Shown here piece by piece: positions 42,301 to 51,598 of a stretch of DNA of 64,000 nt. The notes beneath the pieces were generated by a model, which had not been told where the DNA came from, searched no databases, and was given only the letters and a program-made list of their open reading frames with translations. The stretch spans positions 248,001-312,000 of the forward strand of contig NZ_LPVV01000004.1 of the NCBI RefSeq assembly GCF_002362255.1, in the 5' to 3' direction. Each line of letters begins with the position of its first letter. The first letter of the stretch is position 1. This stretch comes from Microbacterium sp. SZ1 (GTDB lineage Bacteria; Actinomycetota; Actinomycetes; Actinomycetales; Microbacteriaceae). Made by a program: the position numbers and the translations under genes.

Positions 42301-43095
42301 CTGCTGAGTGAGCTGCGTGATCGACGCCGTCTCGGCATCCCGCGCGGCGGCGACGAACTGGCCGTAGCGGAGGAAGTCCGCGACAGCCTGGGCGTCGTCG
42401 CTGCCGTCCGGCAGCATCGCGCCGAGCGCCTCCTCGGCCGCCGCGGCGACGCTGGGCGATCCGGAGCTCGCGAGTACGTACGCCGCGGAGCGATCGTCGA
42501 TGATCCGCGCGTCATACTGCCCGGAGCGGATGAATTCGCTGACCGCGTTCGGGTCATCGGAGTCGAGGGCCTTCTCGGCCTCTCTGCTCACGGTGGGGGT
42601 GCCCGATCCGGCCAGGATGTACGCCTCTGAGCGCTCGTCGACGATCCACGCGTCCTGCCAGCCGCCCGAGACGAACGCGCGGATGACGGCAGGGTCGGTG
42701 GAATCGAGGGCGGCCTCGGCCTGCTCGCGCACCTCGCGACCGCCGAACATGCTGAGCCGCAGTGCGACGATCCGGTAGTCCTGGTCGATCGCGAGGGCCT
42801 GGCCGTTCGCGATGAACTCGTCGACAGCGGCTTCACCCTTCGCGAGCGCGTCGCGTGCTGCGGCCTGAACCGAAGGACCGCCGTCCGTGAACAGGCGAAC
42901 GACTCCCGCCGGGTCGGTCGCCGGCTCGTAGAGGCCGAAGCCTTCCGGGACAGACGCCGGCGCAGTGTCGGCCGTAGCCACGACCGGCTGGAACAGTCCG
43001 ATGACGACGGCGACCGTCGACACCATTGCGGCCAGCGCGAACGGCAGCCTTCGTGCGGGAGCGAAACGGAGTCGTCGAGCCGATCTGGGGGCCAT
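39313..43095 (-). CDS. Secreted polymorphic toxin: ALF repeats, Ala-rich coiled coils, C-terminal REase-like nuclease
   Basis: 1260 residues; ATG at 43095 fits AAGAGG spacing, and an in-frame GTG precedes it. Sec signal peptide to about residue 44. ALF-type helical repeats occur near 55-240 (ARDALAKGEAAVDEFIANG, AEKALDSDDPNAVSEFIRSG), and a second block lies near 650-810. Alanine-rich coiled coils cover about 245-620 and 820-990. After a hydrophobic pretoxin stretch (FAPWGKVAKLLGSIPLIAKI), the last 100 residues look like a PD-(D/E)xK nuclease: Asp1172, then Glu1181-Val-Lys1183 in YLMEVKN, then a Gln/Lys helix (SSQIKDDVKIAEQLG). Such architecture belongs to contact or secreted interbacterial toxins. 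Nuclease activity is inferred. Confidence 0.85.
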   Translation of the reverse strand: MAPRSARRLRFAPARRLPFALAAMVSTVAVVIGLFQPVVATADTAPASVPEGFGLYEPATDPAGVVRLFTDGGPSVQAAARDALAKGEAAVDEFIANGQALAIDQDYRIVALRLSMFGGREVREQAEAALDSTDPAVIRAFVSGGWQDAWIVDERSEAYILAGSGTPTVSREAEKALDSDDPNAVSEFIRSGQYDARIIDDRSAAYVLASSGSPSVAAAAEEALGAMLPDGSDDAQAVADFLRYGQFVAAARDAETASITQLTQQAIDANAIAQEERLKADEASAQAVLAARLAKEATERAAAEANAAQGEAQKANAAAGRAASLASQAADAADTAVQAAAAAHQAMNASMSAAGTAASAAARAQRAAANANSAAASAAGQEQNAAAARAAAEQARTAAGAASTASRASSEADKASGAATRASNAANAAAGYSGEAAGWATEASQASGVSSAAAAQARAAASKANAAKDRAASATARVDQLASQTSQVAQEARDAASRAADHANAAAIEADTAANQASISQGAATRATASAAKAETAATEATKAVDLAKRIFDLARKADAERLAAEEEYGMERARESAAEEAEALEQQEKEEKKAADAVAESSAFLEAISQPDADLDELLPEARSALLALITTGTAWVAAGAEQAVVGSDEAVVEYFTEGYPVALEQDQWDEVKGYLYGTNEQLRVESYDILENGEEFVAEFLAVDVPAIKDLDNRQTAFVLAQNGGAEVQRQANAALDADDPAALAEFIEHGQYDALAIDQRAEAFILSGSGGPELQAAANIALEGSNADLRVFLERGRYEAEKRDNATAAHVAQMQSMLQLADSQASASREAAAKAAEAAAIARNAAAEAQASAAKAQQYAQQAQSWAAQAAESANQATASENQAKQSQQRAHQALTRAIADAKVASSSAARATASAQQAQGYAADAAGAAARAAQSATNAGLSATAAAQAATDAQNIAAMMQRAEDASNNFPPPADQRGDLTQAEIDAAYAAGGDAEVQRLKDAHALTQPNAFMDMIIKEGGQLLLDVLGVTDIMNCVTKGDFGACVMSIIGFAPWGKVAKLLGSIPLIAKIATKVIGFADKVKDAFSLIRKNDGRVDDIAGAACSLGRSTKNCGPFDPEEPTFRPGDSANVKGQKGETAAGIPPGGPKTTFSKADYPDLDLKRDRIPDAIGDDYLMEVKNVNSQYYSSQIKDDVKIAEQLGLSQVVLAIRPDTKLTGPLVEAICAPLGTGVEIVVKHLPATVGGELSGSMRATYCK

Positions 43096-43522
43096 CACGA
43101 GCCTCTTCTTCGAATGTCAGAAAGTCAGGGAGAACCGATGAACCGGAGACCGAAGGCGAGGCTGGCGGCCGCGGCGAATCGCCGGGTGGCGCGCGACCGA
43201 GAGTGCGAGCAGATCTGGCGTTCGAGCAGACCATCACGCGTCATCCGAAGGTCTGCGGCGGTACGGATCGGACTTTATCCATCGACTGTGAAAGTGTCTG
43301 TCCTCCAAATGGCCGACTTGACACGATAGAACGAGCGTGTGCAGCGCAATGTGTTCATATACGAGGACGATCCAGGGTCAACCGAGTCGCGTCAACCTTC
43401 GAAAATCCTGAAAGAATCTCTGGAGAATCCTGCGGGTCTCACGATTCCAGCGGCCGGAAAACGACGGACTCTGTCGCTCCTCCGCGTCGACTGATGTCGG
43501 TGGCCGGTGCCACGATCGGAGG
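43096..43522. other. 427-base intergenic region between the toxin and EamA genes
   Basis: No gene is supported here. The part from about 43230 to 43480 is AT-richer than its surroundings and must hold the toxin promoter (leftward) and the EamA promoter (rightward). A rightward TTGACA stands at 43318-43323 without a convincing -10. Leftward, the segment complementary to 43270-43285 (GGATAAAGT-like) could be a -10. No strong palindrome or repeat was found. Confidence 0.5.
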
Positions 43523-44449
43523 ATGCCGAACACCGACCTCCCGAGCGACGCCACCGTCGCGACGCCCCGCCGCCAGGGGCTGCTCGTGCTCGTGGCCGCG
43601 TTCGTCACGGTCGTGCTGTGGGCGTCGGCATTCATCGGCATCCGCGGTGCGGGACCGCACTTCGACCCCGGGGCGCTCGCGCTGCTGCGCATGGCCGTCG
43701 GAAGCGCTGTGCTGGCGATCATCGCGGTGCGGCACGGCATCCGTCTTCCCGCGCGGCGGAACTGGTGGCTCGCGGCCGTCTGGGGCGTTGGCTGGTTCTG
43801 CGTCTACAACCTCGCCCTCAACGCGGCCGAGCGCACGCTCGACGCCGGCACTGCGGCGATGGTCGTGAACCTCGCACCGCTGATGGTGGTCGTCTTCAGC
43901 GGACTGTTCCTGCGCGAGGGGTTCCCGAGGCCGCTGCTGATCGGAGCGCCGATCGCGTTCCTCGGGGTCGTGCTGATCGGCATGAACTCCTCGACGTCCG
44001 CTGGTCCCGACATCACCGGGCTACTGCTCGCCCTGCTCGCAGCGGTCATGTACGCGGGGTGCACCCTGCTGCAGAAGCGGCTGCTGAACGAGGGATCGGA
44101 TGCGACGACGCTGACGTTCCTCGGGGCTGTCGCCGGCACGGTCGCACTCCTGCCCTGGACGGGAAGCCTGATCGGCGCCGTCCAGACGGCTCCCCTCGAC
44201 TCGACGCTCTGGGTCGTGTACCTCGGGATCTTCCCGACGGCTGTCGCATTCACGACCTGGGCGTACGTGCTGCAGCGCAGCACCGCGGGTCAGACCTCGG
44301 CGACGACCTACGTCGTGCCCGCCATCGCGATCCTGCTGTCGTGGGCGATCCTCGGCGAGGTCCCGACGCCGCTCATGTTCCTGGGCGGTGCGCTCTGTCT
44401 GCTCGGCGTGCTCGTCACCCGCATGCGCTGGCGGCGGCGGGAGAGCTGA
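43523..44449 (+). CDS. EamA-family (DMT) transporter
   Basis: 308 residues with ten predicted helices in two EamA halves. The first half starts LLVLVAAFVTVVLWASAFIGIRGAG, with the family's W-A-S-x-F-x-G motif and later NLAPLMVVVFSGLFLREGFP. The second half shows LAAVMYAGCTLLQKRLL and, near the end, TYVVPAIAILLSWAILGEVP with the typical Pro-xxA-xxxx-xxxLGE pattern. These proteins export amino acids, nucleotides or drugs by proton exchange; the substrate is unknown. Its stop converges with the channel gene across a compound palindrome. Confidence 0.9.
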   Translation: MPNTDLPSDATVATPRRQGLLVLVAAFVTVVLWASAFIGIRGAGPHFDPGALALLRMAVGSAVLAIIAVRHGIRLPARRNWWLAAVWGVGWFCVYNLALNAAERTLDAGTAAMVVNLAPLMVVVFSGLFLREGFPRPLLIGAPIAFLGVVLIGMNSSTSAGPDITGLLLALLAAVMYAGCTLLQKRLLNEGSDATTLTFLGAVAGTVALLPWTGSLIGAVQTAPLDSTLWVVYLGIFPTAVAFTTWAYVLQRSTAGQTSATTYVVPAIAILLSWAILGEVPTPLMFLGGALCLLGVLVTRMRWRRRES

Positions 44450-44453
44450 CACG

Positions 44454-44532
44454 TCGCTTCACTCGGCCGATCGCCCCTCCCTCGGCCGGATGCGCCGCAG
44501 ACGGCCGAGGCAAGCGTGTTCGGCCGAGGCGA
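44454..44532. repeat. Compound inverted repeat (CTCGGCCGA units)
   Basis: TCGCTTCACTCGGCCGA (44454-44470) and CTCGGCCG (44481-44488) are direct copies. CGGCCGAG (44502-44509) and TCGGCCGAGGCGA (44520-44532) are the two inverted copies, giving an outer and an inner stem. It lies 5 bases past the EamA stop and 20 bases before the end of the convergent channel gene. Confidence 0.8.
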
Positions 44533-44551
44533 CGGCATCCGAAGACCGATC

Positions 44552-45979
44552 TCAGCCGCGCGAGATCGACCCCCGAGCGCCCTCGAGGTTCGCGAGCATC
44601 TCGCCGGCGAGCTTGCGCTTGAGCTCGAGCGACTCGCCGATCTCAGCGGCCAGCCGCGGACGGGTGCGGATCAGCTCATCGACCGTCGATAGGGGAAGCA
44701 CCACGACCGTGAGGATCTCCCCGGCCACGGTCACCGCCTGCGTGCGCTCGCGGGTGAGCGCCGTCTGTCCGATGATGTCGCCCTTCTCGGCCGTCGCGAA
44801 CTCGACGCGACCGCCGTCGACTTCCAGCGTGAGCACGGCGCGCCCCGACACCACGACCCGAACCTCGTCGGGCACGACCCCGCTCGGCAGCACGACCTCG
44901 CCGACGCCGAAGCGCTCCAGGTGAGACCCCTGCAGCAGCGCCTCGAGGTCGTCGTCGTGCAGATGCAGCGTCCCCGCGATCTCCGAGAGCGCCTCGGCCA
45001 GCCTGCCGGGCTCGGCGATCGGATCCGTCGCATCGCCGTCGAGCGCGAACCCGTGCCGGCGCGCCGCGTACCAGAGCCACGACAGGTAGGTCGAGAGCGC
45101 CCGCCCGGCATCCGCCGGTCCTGCGACGGGAATCGTGACGCCGTACGCTCCGGCACCCGAGTAGCTGGCACTCGCACGCTCCCCCGGCGCCCGCATGGGC
45201 AGGGCATCGGCGACCTCGACGAGCAGAGCGATGACCTCGTGCGGCGGGTCGTCGGTCGCGAACTTCACGTCGGTCGACGCCGCGTACGGGCCGTCCGGCT
45301 CCGACAGGTTCGTGAACGACGCCCCCGACAGGCTCGAGTTCGGGACGATCTGGATGCCGGAGCCGGTGTCGATGTGCACGGCACGCCAGTTCACCTCGAC
45401 GACACGACCGCGCACGCCGGAGGCGTCGAGGAAGTCGCCGATCTTGAACGGCTGCTCGAACAACAGCAGCAGCCCCGAGATGACGCCGCCGACCGCGTTC
45501 TGCAGGGCGAGGCCGATCACGATCGATCCGACGCCGAGAGCGGTGAACAGGCCGCCGACGTCGGCATCCCACACCCAGGAGAACAGCAGCGCGAGGCCGA
45601 GCGCGACGAGCACCAGCCGTGCGATCTCGACGAAGATCGTGGGGATCCGCTTGCGCCAGGAGTCCTCTGCGGCGTTCGCGAACAGGGCGACGTTGAAAGA
45701 GGACAGAAGCAGCAGGATGACGAGGAAGCCGAACACCGTCGCCACGACGCGCGTCCACACCTGTTCGGCCGGCGACTGGATCGCGAACGCCAGCAGCGCG
45801 AACAGGGCGCCGACCGGGATGACGGCGTTGCGCAGCAACCGCAGAGGCCCGGCGACCGGGCTGTTCCGCCTCCGGAGACCGTTGATCAGCTCAGTGAGCA
45901 CGACGAGCAGCACCGGCACGCCCACGGCGAGGACGATGACCCACCAACCCCAGCCGTCGCGGAAGGCGTCTTCGATCAC
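44552..45979 (-). CDS. MscS-like channel with C-terminal cyclic-nucleotide-binding domain
   Basis: 475 residues, GTG start. Four hydrophobic segments lead to an MscS pore helix and beta domain (LFTALGVGSIVIGLALQNAVG GVISGLLLLFEQPFKIGDFLD, then VEVNWRAVHIDTGSGIQIVP NSSL). Residues about 345-460 form a CNB-type domain (LEALLQGSHLERFGVGEVVL, GDIIGQTALTRERTQAVTV). The canonical RxA phosphate-cassette arginine appears as ERTQAVTV, so nucleotide binding is plausible. This is the bacterial cyclic-nucleotide-gated (bCNG) layout, thought to open on ligand rather than tension. One base separates its start from the stop of the upstream cyclase-like gene. Confidence 0.9.
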   Translation of the reverse strand: MIEDAFRDGWGWWVIVLAVGVPVLLVVLTELINGLRRRNSPVAGPLRLLRNAVIPVGALFALLAFAIQSPAEQVWTRVVATVFGFLVILLLLSSFNVALFANAAEDSWRKRIPTIFVEIARLVLVALGLALLFSWVWDADVGGLFTALGVGSIVIGLALQNAVGGVISGLLLLFEQPFKIGDFLDASGVRGRVVEVNWRAVHIDTGSGIQIVPNSSLSGASFTNLSEPDGPYAASTDVKFATDDPPHEVIALLVEVADALPMRAPGERASASYSGAGAYGVTIPVAGPADAGRALSTYLSWLWYAARRHGFALDGDATDPIAEPGRLAEALSEIAGTLHLHDDDLEALLQGSHLERFGVGEVVLPSGVVPDEVRVVVSGRAVLTLEVDGGRVEFATAEKGDIIGQTALTRERTQAVTVAGEILTVVVLPLSTVDELIRTRPRLAAEIGESLELKRKLAGEMLANLEGARGSISRG

Positions 45980-45980
45980 G

Positions 45981-48137
45981 TCACGCCACCTTCCACACGG
46001 TCTCGGTCGTGCCGTGCGCCTCGATCGTGCCCGCCTCGGTGAACGTGAAGACCTCTCGAGTCCGGTCGTACACCGTCTGACTCACGTACACACCCGGCTG
46101 CCCGGTGACCGACCGCACGCGGTACGCGAGGTTCACGGCATCGCCCCACAGGTCGTAGGCGAGACTCGTGCGCGCGACGAGTCCGCTCGTCACCGTGCCG
46201 GTGTCGACACCCGCTCGCAGGCCGATCGACGTGCCGTTCTGCGCGTTGAAGCGCTCGATCACTCCCAGCAGATTCCGCGCGAAGTCGACGCTGCGTCGCA
46301 CGTTGTCGACCCGCGGCACGATGAGTCCCGATGACGCGAGGTAGCCGCCGCGCAGGGTACGCACCTTCTCCACGCCCGCCTTCTCGGCCGCCTCGTCGAA
46401 CCCGCGCATGAGGGTGTTCAGGTGTCCGATCTCCTGCTCGGGGGTCAGCCCGCGCGCGTAGTCGTCGAAGCCGATCAGCTCCGCGAACACGACCGAGACG
46501 TTCTCATGCGCCTCCGAGATCGCCTCGTCGCCCTTCTTGTACCGCTCGGCGACGCGCTCCGGCATGAGGGTCAGCAGCAGCCGCTCGTTCTCGGCGTGCT
46601 GCTCGTCGATGAGCTCCTGCTTCACCCGCAGGCTCGACGCCATGTCGTTGAAGGCGCTGCCCAGGTCGCCGAACTCGTCGCGGGACCCCTGTGGCACCTG
46701 CACATCGAGGTCGCCCTCCGCCACCCGATGCGTCGCGGCGACGAGACGGTGGATCGGGCGAGTGAACACCTGCGCGAGCAGCAGCGACAGCAGCGAGACC
46801 CCGAGCAGGATGCCGAGCAGCGAGAGCAGCACGGTCCTCGTGAAGTCGCTCACCGGGGCGAACGCCTCAGCTGAATCGATGCGCGCGATGATCACCCAGT
46901 CGAGGCCCTCGACCTCCAACGGCGCGTATGCGGTGACGCTGTCGCCTCCGAGGTAATCGCGGCCGGTCGTCGTGCCGGATCGGCCGGCTTGAGCATCCGT
47001 CACCGCCTGCGTCGTGACCGGCTGCAGCAGCACGGTGCCGTCGACCTCGACGGCACGCTTCGCGATGCTCGGCGCCACGCCTCCGTTGACCGCACGCTCC
47101 TCGTACTTCTCGGGGTCCTCGATGAGGATACGGGAGTTGCTGCGCATGAGGTCGTCGCGGCCGACGAGGTAGACCTCGCCGGTGTCGCCCAGACCCTGCT
47201 CCTTCCAGCCCTCCGACCCGGTCGTGAGGTTGTTGATCGTATCCAGGGAGATCTGGAAGGCGAGCGCGCCGGTGACGCGATCGCTGTTGCCGACCGGCGA
47301 GACGACCCACATGCTGGGAACGTTGAGACCGGGGATCCAGCGCTCGAAGTCGGTGAGGATCACGGTGTTCACGGAGTTCGTCGCGATCGCCTCGGAGTAG
47401 GCGTTCGCGACCGACGTGTCGCGGTACGGTCCGGTGAGGAGGTTGGTCCCCAGCTCGGGACCCTTGTACGCGGAGAACACGACGTCGCCGTCGAGGTTCA
47501 TCAGCAGGGCGTCTTCGTAGCCCGCCTCCTGGATCAGGCGGGTGAAGTAGTCGCCGTACTGTTGCGCCGCCTGCCCGTACGCCGACTCGTCGTCGGGGTC
47601 GTTGTCTTGCAGAAGCGTGTCGTAGTCGGCGTCGAAGTCCTTGTTCTGCGTCGTGAAGTGCGCCTGCAGATGCTGGCCGGCCACCGACTCGGGGATGAAG
47701 GCGCTGTCGCCGTACTGATCGCCGGTGCGCGCCTCGAGCTCGGGGATGAAGGTGTCGGCGTAGTACGCCTGCAACTCCTCGATCTCGCCTGGCTCCTGCT
47801 CCTCCTGCTGAAGCGCGGCGAAGCCGGCGTTGATGGAGGTCGACAGGGTTTGGGCACTGAGATTGCGGGAATGCAACGAGGCGTCGCGTTTGACGGCATC
47901 GAACTCATCCGTGATCTCGGCGGCTCGCATCGAGCGGATCGTGATGAGCTGATCGACCGCCGCGTCGTGCAGCGAGCCGCGACCGTTGATGAAGCCGATC
48001 GCTCCGACGATGACCGACGAGACGAGGCTCACCGCCAGCAGCATGATGAGCAGCTTGGATTGGATGCTGAGCCCCGCCCGACCGCGCCAGGAGCGACGGC
48101 CCTCTCGGGTCGCAGGTGTAGCCGTACCTTCGCTCAT
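45981..48137 (-). CDS. Membrane sensor with HAMP and degenerate class III nucleotide cyclase domain
   Basis: 718 residues, ATG at 48137 behind GGAGG. Helix at about 30-52, large extracellular sensor (Cache-like) to about 405, second helix near 410-435, HAMP (RPIHRLVAATHRVAEGDLDV), then a cyclase domain from about 546. Key residues are altered: the first metal Asp of the usual FADIxGF is Glu553 (FAELIGF), and the second, in KTIGDAYM-type motifs, is Gly598 (RTLRGGYLASSG). The adenine-selecting Lys in VEKVRT and the YDLWGDAVNLAYR segment remain. It may be inactive or unusual. Its gene is coupled to the CNB-containing channel gene. Confidence 0.9.
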   Translation of the reverse strand: MSEGTATPATREGRRSWRGRAGLSIQSKLLIMLLAVSLVSSVIVGAIGFINGRGSLHDAAVDQLITIRSMRAAEITDEFDAVKRDASLHSRNLSAQTLSTSINAGFAALQQEEQEPGEIEELQAYYADTFIPELEARTGDQYGDSAFIPESVAGQHLQAHFTTQNKDFDADYDTLLQDNDPDDESAYGQAAQQYGDYFTRLIQEAGYEDALLMNLDGDVVFSAYKGPELGTNLLTGPYRDTSVANAYSEAIATNSVNTVILTDFERWIPGLNVPSMWVVSPVGNSDRVTGALAFQISLDTINNLTTGSEGWKEQGLGDTGEVYLVGRDDLMRSNSRILIEDPEKYEERAVNGGVAPSIAKRAVEVDGTVLLQPVTTQAVTDAQAGRSGTTTGRDYLGGDSVTAYAPLEVEGLDWVIIARIDSAEAFAPVSDFTRTVLLSLLGILLGVSLLSLLLAQVFTRPIHRLVAATHRVAEGDLDVQVPQGSRDEFGDLGSAFNDMASSLRVKQELIDEQHAENERLLLTLMPERVAERYKKGDEAISEAHENVSVVFAELIGFDDYARGLTPEQEIGHLNTLMRGFDEAAEKAGVEKVRTLRGGYLASSGLIVPRVDNVRRSVDFARNLLGVIERFNAQNGTSIGLRAGVDTGTVTSGLVARTSLAYDLWGDAVNLAYRVRSVTGQPGVYVSQTVYDRTREVFTFTEAGTIEAHGTTETVWKVA

Positions 48138-48177
48138 GTGCCCCTCCGCCACGCGCGTCGTCGTCTCGCGACAGACG

Positions 48178-48229
48178 CTATCGATATATCGGCATGGCGG
48201 TCTAGAGCCGATTTCGACGGTGTCGATAG
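48178..48229. promoter_or_regulatory. Nested inverted repeats in the divergent cyclase/Pr6Pr promoter region
   Basis: CTATCGA (48178-48184) with TCGATAG (48223-48229), and ATCGGC (48188-48193) with GCCGAT (48207-48212), lie in the 111-base gap between the divergent genes. The sequence is AT-richer than average. It may be a regulator site or overlapping -10 elements; the arms are not equally spaced. Confidence 0.4.
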
Positions 48230-48248
48230 TGTGTGCGCGGGAGGAAGT

Positions 48249-48950
48249 ATGAAGACCTGGTGGCCTTACGTCCGGCTGGCGTCCGCAGCGCTCGGCCTCG
48301 CGGCTGTGATCGCCCAGCTCTCACTCACCGTCGCGCTCGCGGCCGACAACTCGACCCCGTGGGGCAGTCACCTCCCCACTGTGTGGTGGAACTTCTTCAG
48401 TTTCTTCACGATCGACTCCAACGTCATCGCGGCCGTGTCGTTCATCGTCGCCGCGATCTGGGGCGTCCGGCATCGGCGCGACGACGAGCGGGAGCCCTCC
48501 TGGCTCGCGATCCTGCTCGTGTGCGCGAGCACCTACATGATCGTCACGGGCATCGTCTACAACACCCTCCTCCGCGGCATCGAGCTGCCCCAGGGCATCA
48601 CGGTCCCGTGGTCGAACGAGGTGCTGCACGTCGTCTTCCCGTTGATCCTGCTGCTCGACGTGCTCTTCGCCCCGCGCCGCCGCGCACTCCCCTGGAGCAC
48701 AGTCTTCATCTCGGCGATCTTCCCGCTCGTCTGGGTCGCATACACGATGATCCGCGCCAACCTCGTTATCGCGCCCGCCACGGGCGAGAAGTGGTGGTAC
48801 CCCTACCCCTTCCTCAACCCGCAGGTGATCCCCGGCGGGTATCTCGGCGTCTCCGGGTACATCATCGGCATCGCGATCGCCATCATCGGCGTCGCCTGCT
48901 TCGTGGTGTGGGTGGGACGCCGCCGCGCGGCATCCGTCTCCTCCGACTGA
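48249..48950 (+). CDS. Pr6Pr-family membrane protein
   Basis: 233 residues, ATG at 48249 with GGGAGGAAGT before it. Six helices; distinctive loops are [20 protein letters not shown] near residue 47, [33 protein letters not shown], and [20 protein letters not shown] near the end. This matches the Pr6Pr/FAR-17a/AIG1-like group of six-helix proteins, some of which are eukaryotic fatty-acid-ester hydrolases using a Thr and a His. Thr and His candidates are present here ([15 protein letters not shown]). The bacterial function is unknown. It is a single gene with its own hairpin terminator. Confidence 0.85.
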   Translation: MKTWWPYVRLASAALGLAAVIAQLSLTVALAADNSTPWGSHLPTVWWNFFSFFTIDSNVIAAVSFIVAAIWGVRHRRDDEREPSWLAILLVCASTYMIVTGIVYNTLLRGIELPQGITVPWSNEVLHVVFPLILLLDVLFAPRRRALPWSTVFISAIFPLVWVAYTMIRANLVIAPATGEKWWYPYPFLNPQVIPGGYLGVSGYIIGIAIAIIGVACFVVWVGRRRAASVSSD

Positions 48951-48957
48951 CCGACAG

Positions 48958-48981
48958 CGAATGGGGAGAAGTCCCCATTCG
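48958..48981 (+). terminator. Hairpin after the Pr6Pr gene
   Basis: CGAATGGGGA (48958-48967) and TCCCCATTCG (48972-48981) form a perfect 10-base stem with a GAAG tetraloop, 7 bases after the stop. There is no T-run. Confidence 0.75.
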
Positions 48982-49062
48982 AGGGCCGGAGGGGCACGAA
49001 CGGATGCCGTTACGCTGGTCGCGGGGGAACGTCGTCGCGTCCCCGAGGGAACGAGGAGACCT

Positions 49063-50229
<1,167 letters not shown>

Positions 50230-50232
50230 CCC

Positions 50233-51120
50233 ATGCCCAGCCTGATCACCCAGGTGAAGAGCAAGCTCTTCATCCACTCGTCGCGCAAGTCGCTGCACGC
50301 CCTCGACGGCGCGTACGCGTCGCTGCTGCACGGGCGCAGCCTCGACTTCGAAGACCTGCGCAAGTACGAGTACGGCGATCAGGTGCGTGACATCGACTGG
50401 CGCGCGACCGCCCGGCTGGGCACGCCGCTGGTGAAGCGGCACCGCGCCCAACGCATGCACACGGTGATGTTCGTGGTCGACACCGGGCGATCGATGAGCG
50501 CTCTCGCCCGCGACGAGCGCTCGAAGAAGGAGCTCGCGATCCTGGCCGCCGGGGTGCTGGGGGTGCTCGCCCTGCGACACGGCGACGACTTCACCCTCGT
50601 CTACGGCGACTCCGCCGGCGTGCGCCGTCGGGCTCCCGGCCGCAGCGAGGGAGCTCTCGAACACGCGCTGCGCACGGTCGACCGCGCGATCGACGACAGC
50701 ACGGCCCCGAGCGACCGCGACGCCCTGCTGTCGTATGTGACGCGCACCATCTCGCGGCGGATGATCGTCGTCGTCATCACCGACGAAGCGCCGATCACTC
50801 CCGAGACCGAGCGGGTGCTGCGCCGACTGCGCGTGCAGCACGACGTGCTGTGGCTCACCCTGCGCGACGCCGAGCCCGTGCTCGACCACACCACAGGAAC
50901 CATCCGCAGCGACGTCGACAGCATGTGGGAGGTGCCCGACTTCGTGCAGGGCGACCTCGACATCGTGCGAGAGCTCACGGCGCAGACCGAGGCGGATGCC
51001 GTGCGGCTCGCCGAGGTGCTCAAGCGCATGGAGATCAGCCACGGAGTGCTCGCGGATCAGGACGACGCCGTCTCGCAGCTGCTGCAGCTGCTGAATCGGA
51101 GGTCGCATGCCCGGCTCTGA
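50233..51120 (+). CDS. DUF58-family protein
   Basis: 295 residues, starting 3 bases after the MoxR stop. The DUF58 signature is YEYGDQVRDIDWRATARLGTP, followed by KRHRAQRMHTVMFVVDTGRS MSAL, in which DTGRSMS resembles a vWA metal-binding loop. The C-terminal half continues as a vWA-like fold (GAPSDRDALLSYVTRTISRR style strands and helices). DUF58 proteins pair with MoxR ATPases and are presumed substrates or adaptors. The gene overlaps the next start by 14 bases. Confidence 0.92.
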   Translation: MPSLITQVKSKLFIHSSRKSLHALDGAYASLLHGRSLDFEDLRKYEYGDQVRDIDWRATARLGTPLVKRHRAQRMHTVMFVVDTGRSMSALARDERSKKELAILAAGVLGVLALRHGDDFTLVYGDSAGVRRRAPGRSEGALEHALRTVDRAIDDSTAPSDRDALLSYVTRTISRRMIVVVITDEAPITPETERVLRRLRVQHDVLWLTLRDAEPVLDHTTGTIRSDVDSMWEVPDFVQGDLDIVRELTAQTEADAVRLAEVLKRMEISHGVLADQDDAVSQLLQLLNRRSHARL

Positions 51121-51598
51121 CGAGCTCTACCCGCCGGCGCAGTACGGCTGGGGATGGATCCTGCTCGCGATCGGCATCCTGCTGCTGCTCGTCGCCGGGG
51201 CCTGGCTGGTCATCGCCGTGACGAAGCCGCGCCGCGACCTGACCCTGATCCGCGACGGGCAGGGCGCCACGCTGCAGACCGTCGACGTGCTGTCCCAGCT
51301 GCGGGTCGAGTATCTGCAGGCGATCCAGCACATCGAGGACGACTATCGAGCGCGCACCCTCTCGGCGCGCAACGCCAACTTCGAGCTGAGCCGCGTCGTG
51401 CGCACCTTCGTGAACGAGTACAGCGGCCTCGAAGCCCCGGTCCTCGCGCTCGACGACCTCGTGTCCCGCGGCGTGCACCCCGCCCTCATCGACGCGATGG
51501 GCCGCCACTACTACCCCAGCATCTTCCGTCCCGGTCCTGCGATCGATCCGCTGGCCGGCGCCGAGGCGGCCAGAACGGTGGTGCGCACATGGCACTAG
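51107..51598 (+). CDS. DUF4381-like single-helix protein of the MoxR operon
   Basis: 163 residues. The N-terminus LYPPAQYGWGWILLAIGILL LLVAGAWLVI contains one membrane helix right after a Pro-Tyr-Gly-Trp segment, like DUF4381 proteins that occur in MoxR/vWA operons. The rest is a helical cytoplasmic domain (YLQAIQHIEDDYRARTLSAR, ELSRVVRTFVNEYSGLEAP). It overlaps DUF58 upstream and the vWA gene downstream (start at 51589 inside its end). It may bridge the vWA proteins to the membrane. Assignment to DUF4381 is by position and shape. Confidence 0.8.
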   Translation: MPGSDELYPPAQYGWGWILLAIGILLLLVAGAWLVIAVTKPRRDLTLIRDGQGATLQTVDVLSQLRVEYLQAIQHIEDDYRARTLSARNANFELSRVVRTFVNEYSGLEAPVLALDDLVSRGVHPALIDAMGRHYYPSIFRPGPAIDPLAGAEAARTVVRTWH

